NCBI GenBank assembly: GCA_015064955.1
Contig: SVRD01000017.1
Location: 1 to 36,863, forward strand
Direction: 5' to 3'
Length of the DNA stretch: 36,863 bases
From: Oscillospiraceae bacterium
GTDB taxonomy: Bacteria > Bacillota > Clostridia > Oscillospirales > CAG-382
Part shown: positions 31,933 to 36,863 of the stretch, piece after piece
Numbering within the stretch: position 1 is the stretch's first letter
Layout: every line of letters starts with the position of its first letter
Notes under the pieces: generated by a model
Told to the model about the DNA's origin: nothing
Seen by the model: only the letters and a program-made list of their open reading frames with translations
The model's database searches: none
Translations under genes and position numbers: made by a program

Positions 31933-34239
31933 TTATTTACCCATTTTTTCCAAATCGTTTTTACGGATCTCGACACGTCTTACCTTGCCGCTGATAGTCT
32001 TGGGCAGCTCGGAAACAAATTCAACGATTCTCGGATACTTATAGGGTGCGGTATGTGTTTTTACGTATTCCTGAATTTCCTTTTTCAGTTCGTCCGAACC
32101 CTCCTTACCCTTTACAAGAACGATAGTCGCCTTTACGATCTGACCGCGGACCGGATCGGGAACAGGAGTGATAGCACATTCCAAAACGTAAGGAAGCTCC
32201 ATAATAACGCTTTCGACCTCGAACGGACCGATACGGTAGCCCGAGGATTTGATCACATCGTCGATACGTCCGACATACCAGAGATAACCGTCCTCGTCCA
32301 TACTTGCCTGGTCGCCGGTATGATAGTAACCGTCGTGCCAAACCTCATTGGTTTTTTCTTCGTCAAGATAATAACCGATAAAGAGTCCGCAGGGTGATTC
32401 GCCGTCTTTAACACGGATACAGATCTCGCCGGTGTCGCCGGTCTTGCAAACGTTTCCGTCGGGATCAAGAACAACTACGTCGTAGAGCGGGCTGGGTTTA
32501 CCCATAGAGCCGATTTTGGGAGTAGAGCCGACAAAATTGGCGATCGACAACGTGGTTTCGGTCTGACCGAAGCCCTCCATAATGGTAAGACCCGTTGCCT
32601 TCTTGAATTGGTTAAATACTTCGGGGTTAAGCGCTTCGCCCGCAGTGGTGGCATATTCGATCGAAGAGAGGTCGTATTTGGAAAGATCCTCTTTGATAAA
32701 GAAGCGGTACATTGTAGGAGGCGCGCAGAAGGTCGTGATATGGTACTTCGCAAACATAGGAAGTATATCTTCGGAATGGAATCTGTCGAAATCGTAGGTG
32801 AATACACCTGCTTCGCAGAGCCATTGTCCGTAAAGCTTACCCCAAAGCGCTTTGCCCCAGCCGGTATCGGAAATTGTGAAATGCAATCCGTTGGGATTTA
32901 CGTTGTGCCAATGCTTTGCGGTGGGATAATGACCCAACGCATATTTATAAGAATGGGTTGCGATACGCGGATAACCGGTAGTACCCGAGGTAAAGAGCAT
33001 AAGCATAGGATCGTTTCCGCAGGGGGTGTTTTCGGTACGTTCATAATGAGTGCTGAAGCGCTCCATTTCAACATTGAAATCGTTCCAGCCGTCCTTTTTA
33101 CCGCCAACAAGGATCTTTAACATTCCCGGGAAAGCATTTGCCGCCTTTTCCGCCTCGGCAGAAACGTCGCCGTCCGCAGTACAAACGATTGCCTTTACCT
33201 TTGCGGCTTTATATCTGTACTCAAAATCGTGCTCTACAAGCTGGTTGGTTGCGGGGATAGCGATTGCACCGATCTTATGAAGCGCGAGCATACAGAACCA
33301 GAACTGATAGTGACGCTTGAGCACAAGCATTACGGTATCGCCCTTTTGAATACCGAGCGATTCGAAATAGTTTGCGGTTTTTGCAGAATAACGCTTCAGA
33401 TCCTTAAAAGTAAATCTGCGGTCCGACTTATCGTTCGCCACCCACATCATTGCAAGCTTGTCGGGATTCTTTTCCGCGATAGCGTCGACGCAGTCGAAGG
33501 CAAAATTGAATTTATCTTCATTTTTGAACTTGATTCCGCTGAATACTCCGTTTTCATCATAGAAGGATTCAACAAAATTGTCGGCAACGGTTGTTACCGA
33601 GGGTTCCTTCTCTGCTGCCGCCTTCGGAGCAACGTAGGGCACTTCGGGATATTCCTCGCTTACGCTTCCGTCCTGCGGATTAAGAACTACCGCGTGGAAT
33701 TCACAACCGCCCTCGCTGACAGCGATCATACCGTGGGGAATAAGGCTGTTATAGAAAATAGAATCGCCTTCATGAAGAACGTCTACGTGATTGCCCACCT
33801 GAACCTTCAACGAGCCTTTTACGATTACGTCAAATTCCTGTCCTTTGTGGGAATTAAGCTTCATTGGAGCATCTTGCTCTTCGGGAAGATAAGGAAACTT
33901 GACCAAAAAGGGTTCCGCAAGCTTTTCCTTGAATTTAGGCGCAAGGTTGTTATATTCAACACCGTGCTGTTTTAAAATTTTAAGTCCTTCGCCTTTTCTT
34001 GTGATCGCAAAAGAGCTCAAGGTCGTGCTTGTTCCGTCGAGAAGATCAACAACCTCAACACCGCAAGCCTTTGCGCATTTGTAAATAAAAGTAAAGCTGA
34101 AATCGGTTTCGCCCGTTTCTAAAACGGCATACTCTTCAACCGATACTCCGGTAAGCCTTGCAAGCTCTTCCTGAGTATAGCCTTTTGCCTCGCGCAGATC
34201 CTTGATTCTTCCTGCAACCTCTTTCAAACTGTAATCCAT
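31933..34239 (-). CDS. XRE-cupin-acyl-CoA synthetase fusion (AMP-forming)
   Basis: A 768-residue protein of three parts. Residues 6-66 are a Cro/C1 helix-turn-helix (GRIKDLREAKGYTQEELARLTGVSVEEYAVLETG). Residues about 120-190 are a cupin barrel. Residues about 225-768 are an adenylate-forming acyl-CoA synthetase with TSGTTGYPR (417-425), the GFGQTETT box, and SSGYRIGPFEVES and PKTISGKVRR (catalytic Lys near 752) in the C-terminal domain. These match the medium/short-chain acyl-CoA synthetase branch. The start at ATG 34239 follows AAGGAG; the longer frame to 34314 runs through the leader's terminator. It is controlled by the T-box leader upstream, with a probable isoleucine specifier. A plausible substrate is a branched-chain acid such as 2-methylbutyrate. 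XRE-cupin regulators are normally separate proteins. Confidence 0.88.
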   Translation of the reverse strand: MDYSLKEVAGRIKDLREAKGYTQEELARLTGVSVEEYAVLETGETDFSFTFIYKCAKACGVEVVDLLDGTSTTLSSFAITRKGEGLKILKQHGVEYNNLAPKFKEKLAEPFLVKFPYLPEEQDAPMKLNSHKGQEFDVIVKGSLKVQVGNHVDVLHEGDSIFYNSLIPHGMIAVSEGGCEFHAVVLNPQDGSVSEEYPEVPYVAPKAAAEKEPSVTTVADNFVESFYDENGVFSGIKFKNEDKFNFAFDCVDAIAEKNPDKLAMMWVANDKSDRRFTFKDLKRYSAKTANYFESLGIQKGDTVMLVLKRHYQFWFCMLALHKIGAIAIPATNQLVEHDFEYRYKAAKVKAIVCTADGDVSAEAEKAANAFPGMLKILVGGKKDGWNDFNVEMERFSTHYERTENTPCGNDPMLMLFTSGTTGYPRIATHSYKYALGHYPTAKHWHNVNPNGLHFTISDTGWGKALWGKLYGQWLCEAGVFTYDFDRFHSEDILPMFAKYHITTFCAPPTMYRFFIKEDLSKYDLSSIEYATTAGEALNPEVFNQFKKATGLTIMEGFGQTETTLSIANFVGSTPKIGSMGKPSPLYDVVVLDPDGNVCKTGDTGEICIRVKDGESPCGLFIGYYLDEEKTNEVWHDGYYHTGDQASMDEDGYLWYVGRIDDVIKSSGYRIGPFEVESVIMELPYVLECAITPVPDPVRGQIVKATIVLVKGKEGSDELKKEIQEYVKTHTAPYKYPRIVEFVSELPKTISGKVRRVEIRKNDLEKMGK

Positions 34240-34298
34240 TTTGTGTTTTCTCCTTTCAATTTCGGCAGTTTTGGTAATGGATTCTAATTTGAATAAAA

Positions 34299-34582
34299 CA
34301 AAAACCCGTCTCAAAAAAATCTTTGAGACGAGTTATAAACCCGCGGTACCACTCAAATTACGGAAGATAAATTCCGTCACTTAACGAGCTCAAACAAGCT
34401 CTTTGCTTTTACGCAGCATTACGGAAGGAGTCTACTTGCTATTAAGCTTTCGGTCCTCCGACTCAGAAGTGATAAGCCATTGGAATGCTTTGCTGTTGTC
34501 TCGCACCAACCGACAATTCTCTGTACGCATTACGTTCCGACCGTCTTCGTCATAGTCGTTTTTGTGATATTCAAATTTTACA
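34299..34582 (-). ncRNA. T-box leader, probable tRNA-Ile sensor
   Basis: Read on the minus strand, the conserved T-box sequence AATTTGAGTGGTACCGCGG spans 34341-34359. It is followed by a terminator with arms ACTCGTCTCAAA and TTTGAGACGGGT and a T-run (34299-34333). Upstream, Stem I shows an AGAGA-type bulge, GGTTGGTGCGA in the distal loop (about 34499-34509) and CTTCTGAGTC at its base. By alignment with well-known T-boxes, the specifier codon just before A-CUUC is AUC (34471-34473), for isoleucine. The UGGU in the T-box pairs with an ACCA tRNA end, consistent with tRNA-Ile (A73). Uncharged tRNA-Ile would favour antitermination and expression of the synthetase and ACT-MBL genes. Confidence 0.85.
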
Positions 34583-34588
34583 TAACGG

Positions 34589-34617
34589 ATTATACTACTG
34601 CAAATACGACTTGTCAA
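34589..34617 (-). promoter_or_regulatory. Consensus SigA promoter for the T-box operon
   Basis: On the minus strand: TTGACA (34612-34617), 17-base spacer, TATAAT (34589-34594), a perfect consensus, so control probably lies mainly in the T-box. 34618-34741 shows no further feature. Confidence 0.85.
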
Positions 34618-34741
34618 TAGTTTTTTTCAGCAAAATCGCCATTATTTACATAAATATTTCCGAATTTCATCATCGAAATCTTCGATATTGAATGCTTCAA
34701 CCCAAATCAGCAAAGCAACGTATAAAAAACAAAATAAGCAT

Positions 34742-34770
34742 TTGACTTTTTGCAGTTGAAATGCTACAAT
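34742..34770 (+). promoter_or_regulatory. SigA promoter for the small lipoprotein
   Basis: TTGACT (34742-34747), 17-base spacer, TACAAT (34765-34770), about 36 bases ahead of the start codon. Confidence 0.7.
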
Positions 34771-34805
34771 GCCAATAGCACAATTACCGATCGCGGAGAG
34801 TTTTT

Positions 34806-35183
34806 ATGAAAATCCAAAAGCTTACTACGTTTTTAATTTTGTTCTGCGTCGTTCTGACCGCGTGCGGCGAAGCAAAACGTCCGATCGACTGCCCGAATAC
34901 GACTTGGTCCTGCGAAGCTGTCGGAATTACGTTTTCGGTATCCGATGACGGAAAAATCGAAAATGCTTCTATGCTCGACAAAAACGGTAATACCCTGCAG
35001 ATATCGCTTGTATTTTCCGATATTGAAGACGGCAAGGTATCGATAACCAACTCCGACGGAAGCGAAGTATATGTTTCGGGCACCTGCCAATACGACAAGG
35101 ATATGTTCTCGATCTTCGTCAAGGATATTTTCAACCCCGACCTTAATATCCCGTCTGCCAAACTCACCTTCGAGCGTTCGTGA
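34806..35183 (+). CDS. Small lipoprotein of unknown function
   Basis: A 125-residue exported lipoprotein: a basic start and hydrophobic core end in the lipobox LTAC (Cys20). The mature part is about 105 residues and beta-rich (TTWSCEAVGITFSVSDDGKIENASMLDKNGNTLQISLVFSDIEDGKVSI), resembling lipocalin-like or DUF-type small lipoproteins of Firmicutes. The start follows CGGAGAG. It has its own promoter and a strong terminator, so it is a single-gene unit. The closing strand contains a second Cys (near residue 99). Function is not predictable. Confidence 0.8.
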   Translation: MKIQKLTTFLILFCVVLTACGEAKRPIDCPNTTWSCEAVGITFSVSDDGKIENASMLDKNGNTLQISLVFSDIEDGKVSITNSDGSEVYVSGTCQYDKDMFSIFVKDIFNPDLNIPSAKLTFERS

Positions 35184-35204
35184 TTGCCCACTATTATAAT
35201 AATC

Positions 35205-35248
35205 AAATCCCCGACAGTCTGTTATCGCAGAGCATCGGGGATTTTTTT
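35205..35248 (+). terminator. Intrinsic terminator of the small lipoprotein gene
   Basis: Arms AAATCCCCGA (35205-35214) and TCGGGGATTT (35235-35244), then T-run to 35248. The minus side is A-rich, so it could also end the RHS remnant. Confidence 0.85.
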
Positions 35249-35249
35249 C

Positions 35250-35495
35250 GATTTTGTGGAGAAACAGAGCAACTGCTTGTTGCTTGCAGTTCTCTGCCCT
35301 TCCACGTCATTGTGCTTATATTCCGCCACTTTAACGGGTTGCCGACCGCATATCATAAGTGATTGCCGTTCCGTTGTACGCGGTGAGCAGATCGCCCCAT
35401 GTGGTGTTTGGGTTTCCTTATAGTCGGCAAGGTAACTGGTATAGTCCGCCATTAATGTGCCGCTGTGATAAGGATATATATCCTTTTTGGTTATA
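35250..35495 (-). pseudogene. Decayed RHS (YD-repeat) C-terminal fragment
   Basis: Read on the minus strand, three frames give consecutive pieces of an RHS core: IGNITKKDIYPYHSGTLM with DYTSYLADYKET, then NTTWGDLLTAYNGTAITYD, then VGNPLKWRNISTMTWKGREL. These are the standard words at the end of the YD-repeat shell, split by at least two frameshifts, so the gene is dead. It is a tail cassette without its repeat-rich N-terminus. It ends at the lipoprotein terminator. Confidence 0.7.
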
Positions 35496-35519
35496 TTACC
35501 TATCGTTCACTATTTTATA

Positions 35520-35831
35520 TCACTCATATCGAAACTGCTCCCCGATGTAGTATGCGCTTTCATCACAACGCTTCTTTTCAAATATTTCATATTCCTCTTC
35601 AGAGAACCCAAGTTCAATTATGAAATCCCGAACAGAATCATATTTTGTATTTAAATGGTCAGCCATACTCAAATAACAAATAATAAGATTATTCGCGGCA
35701 ACTGCAGAATAGTGCGGATCGCTAATAGAGTCATTTAAAACATTTTCTATCAATTCTTGAATATCGGTATAAATAAACTCTAATATATATCGTGTGTATT
35801 TTGTAGAATCACTCACTTTTTTATTTACCAT
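35520..35831 (-). CDS. Small acidic protein, possible orphan RHS immunity protein
   Basis: A 103-residue soluble, helical, acidic protein I do not recognise (core: YTDIQELIENVLNDSISDPHYSAVAANNLIICYLSMADHLNTKYDSVRDFIIELGFSEEEYEIFEKK). It lies between two RHS tail fragments on the same strand. In intact RHS loci a small acidic gene in this position normally encodes the immunity protein for the toxin tip. That role is inference from position and size. The ribosome site is weak (GTGGTG), and no toxin domain remains upstream. Confidence 0.55.
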   Translation of the reverse strand: MVNKKVSDSTKYTRYILEFIYTDIQELIENVLNDSISDPHYSAVAANNLIICYLSMADHLNTKYDSVRDFIIELGFSEEEYEIFEKKRCDESAYYIGEQFRYE

Positions 35832-35860
35832 GTTTCACCACATACTTCGCAATAATGCAC

Positions 35861-36240
35861 TTAGTTTGTATCAAATACAGTTATAAAACACAATGCAGCA
35901 GCCGGAATTAGCGCATCATCGTAAACGCCGTTGCCGTAGGTGTAGGTTGCGACAGTCTGCCTTTGGGGCGCGATATAGCTAATATAGTCGCCCATCGTCT
36001 CGCCCTCGGCAAACGGGTAGCTATCCTTTTGGGTTATATTGCCGGATTTATCGTAATAATAAATATACGTCTTGTCCGCAACAGCGTCCTCTTCGCAGGT
36101 GAGCTGGCCAAGAGAATCGTAGGTATATTCGTTTATTATTACGCCGTCTTTTCTAATTTGGGTGATATTGCCCAAATTATCGTAGGTATAGGAATATACA
36201 GTTGAAGGGGTATCCCCCGGCGTCTGTTTTATACAGATGA
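35861..36240 (-). pseudogene. RHS (YD-repeat) fragment
   Basis: The minus-strand frame encodes YD-repeat units: TVYSYTYDNLGNITQIRKDG, EYTYDSLGQLTCEEDAV, YIYYYDKSGNITQKDSYPF and TVATYTYGNGVYDD, then a stop 16 codons later. Upstream, the frame fades with no start, and the N-terminal shell is missing. The part GNITQKDSYPF...MGDYISYIA is homologous to GNITKKDIYPY...MADYTSYLA in the other fragment (35250-35495), so the two are alternative tails of the same gene type. Confidence 0.7.
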
Positions 36241-36283
36241 CGAGGGTGTTTATACAAATCTGTTAATATAGAATATAACTTCT

Positions 36284-36863
36284 TTAGTACTCAAATACGA
36301 TTTCGCCGTTGGAATTGTAGACGACATATTCTTGTCTTTCCTCATCATAATTTCTCATAGAAAAAATAACATTACCGTTTTTGATGATAATTTGCTCTAA
36401 TTCATCGATTCCATACTCGGCAAAATCGTATACGTTGGATTCAACTAAATTACTATCATAAATATGAATGTCGTTCGATGTAAATATAAGTAACTTTTCA
36501 TTATATATAGCTACATCAAAACCAAACGATTTCGATTCATGCGACAACAAACGTTCGCGATTGGTTCCATCCAAGCGCACTCTCCAAAGAGTATATGTCG
36601 CATTCAAAGAACCTGAGAAACCGTAACTATAAGCGCACTCAGAATAATATACATAATCATCATTGATAATATGAAGACTTCTCATTGATGTTGCATCCTC
36701 GACCAACAAAGCCTTCTCGCCGTTCGGCGATACAACGCTGATGCCTCCGTTAAATTCTGTATAAACTATATAGTTGCTATATTTTATAACATTAGGATAA
36801 ACGGGCCATGCATAAATGTCGTCTGCAACAACTTCAATATCGCTACCATCAATATTCGCACGA
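36284..36863 (-). CDS. Beta-propeller-like (DUF5050-type) protein, N-terminus cut off
   Basis: The 3' part of a minus-strand gene that continues past the window edge; about 193 codons are visible. The sequence has repeating blades of the form RANIDGSDIEVVADDIYAWPVYP, KYSNYIVYTEFNGG and LWRVRLDGTNRERLLSHE, typical of DUF5050 or TolB-like beta-propellers. Such proteins in Firmicutes are usually exported and bind other proteins or glycans. No start or signal peptide can be seen. The end is at the stop 36284, and the 40 or so bases that follow, before the RHS fragment, are without a gene. Confidence 0.65.
   Translation of the reverse strand, partial: RANIDGSDIEVVADDIYAWPVYPNVIKYSNYIVYTEFNGGISVVSPNGEKALLVEDATSMRSLHIINDDYVYYSECAYSYGFSGSLNATYTLWRVRLDGTNRERLLSHESKSFGFDVAIYNEKLLIFTSNDIHIYDSNLVESNVYDFAEYGIDELEQIIIKNGNVIFSMRNYDEERQEYVVYNSNGEIVFEY

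Noticed and set aside
34432-34617. A 61-codon frame before the acyl-CoA synthetase
   Set aside because: It lies within Stem I of the T-box leader and begins in the promoter.

Overview
The window looks like chromosomal DNA of an anaerobic Gram-positive bacterium of the class Clostridia, probably an Oscillospiraceae/Ruminococcaceae-like gut or rumen organism. The signs are strong AGGAGG-type ribosome binding sites with ATG, GTG and TTG starts, many near-consensus SigA promoters (TTGACA/N17/TATAAT), lipobox lipoproteins, a T-box leader, an ECF sigma/anti-sigma pair and a pyrophosphate-dependent phosphofructokinase. Moderate GC fits. The species assignment is inference. No rRNA, tRNA or CRISPR array was seen.

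Layout. 1-264 is one copy of a MITE-like repeat; a second copy lies inverted at 26085-26251. 304-3438 holds a YgjV-type membrane protein, divergent from an HD dGTPase-like / HAD phosphatase / thiamine pyrophosphokinase operon. 3475-7827 holds a membrane protein and an XRE-TPR regulator, divergent from a class C beta-lactamase-like serine hydrolase that is translationally coupled to a 618-residue toroid-like protein. 7861-11976 is a four-gene minus-strand operon: GT39-like mannosyltransferase, DUF4855-like protein, membrane protein, GNAT. 12126-12929 is a ZIP metal transporter.

13023-18849 is the most unusual gene block. A double-WYL regulator and a two-gene OB-fold unit lie on the minus strand. 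They diverge from a coupled pair: a ClpP-like serine protease with an intact Ser-His-Asp triad and a soluble VirD4/TraG-like ATPase. No relaxase, integrase or other conjugation gene is nearby. A 360-bp array of small hairpins follows (18861-19222), built of repeated 9-bp linkers whose two halves are near complements. 19237-25679 holds PPi-phosphofructokinase, a stalk-domain lipoprotein, a GH32-like glycosidase, an XRE regulator and an ECF sigma/anti-sigma module with a duplicated promoter-like motif. 26266-27549 holds two zinc-ribbon membrane proteins under a MerR regulator whose promoter has the 19-bp spacer typical of MerR targets.

27796-34617 looks like a carboxylate/branched-chain metabolism region. 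A sodium:solute symporter has a LysR-type box centred near -65 and a divergent LysR gene. An ACT-ACT-metallo-beta-lactamase protein lies downstream of an XRE-cupin-acyl-CoA synthetase fusion, which is preceded by a T-box leader with a probable isoleucine (AUC) specifier. I read this as uptake and activation of a branched-chain acid when charged tRNA-Ile runs short, feeding isoleucine synthesis by reductive carboxylation. That is a hypothesis.

34806-36863 holds a small lipoprotein, decayed RHS (YD-repeat) fragments bracketing a small acidic ORF that may be an orphan immunity gene, and the 3' part of a beta-propeller-like protein that runs off the window.
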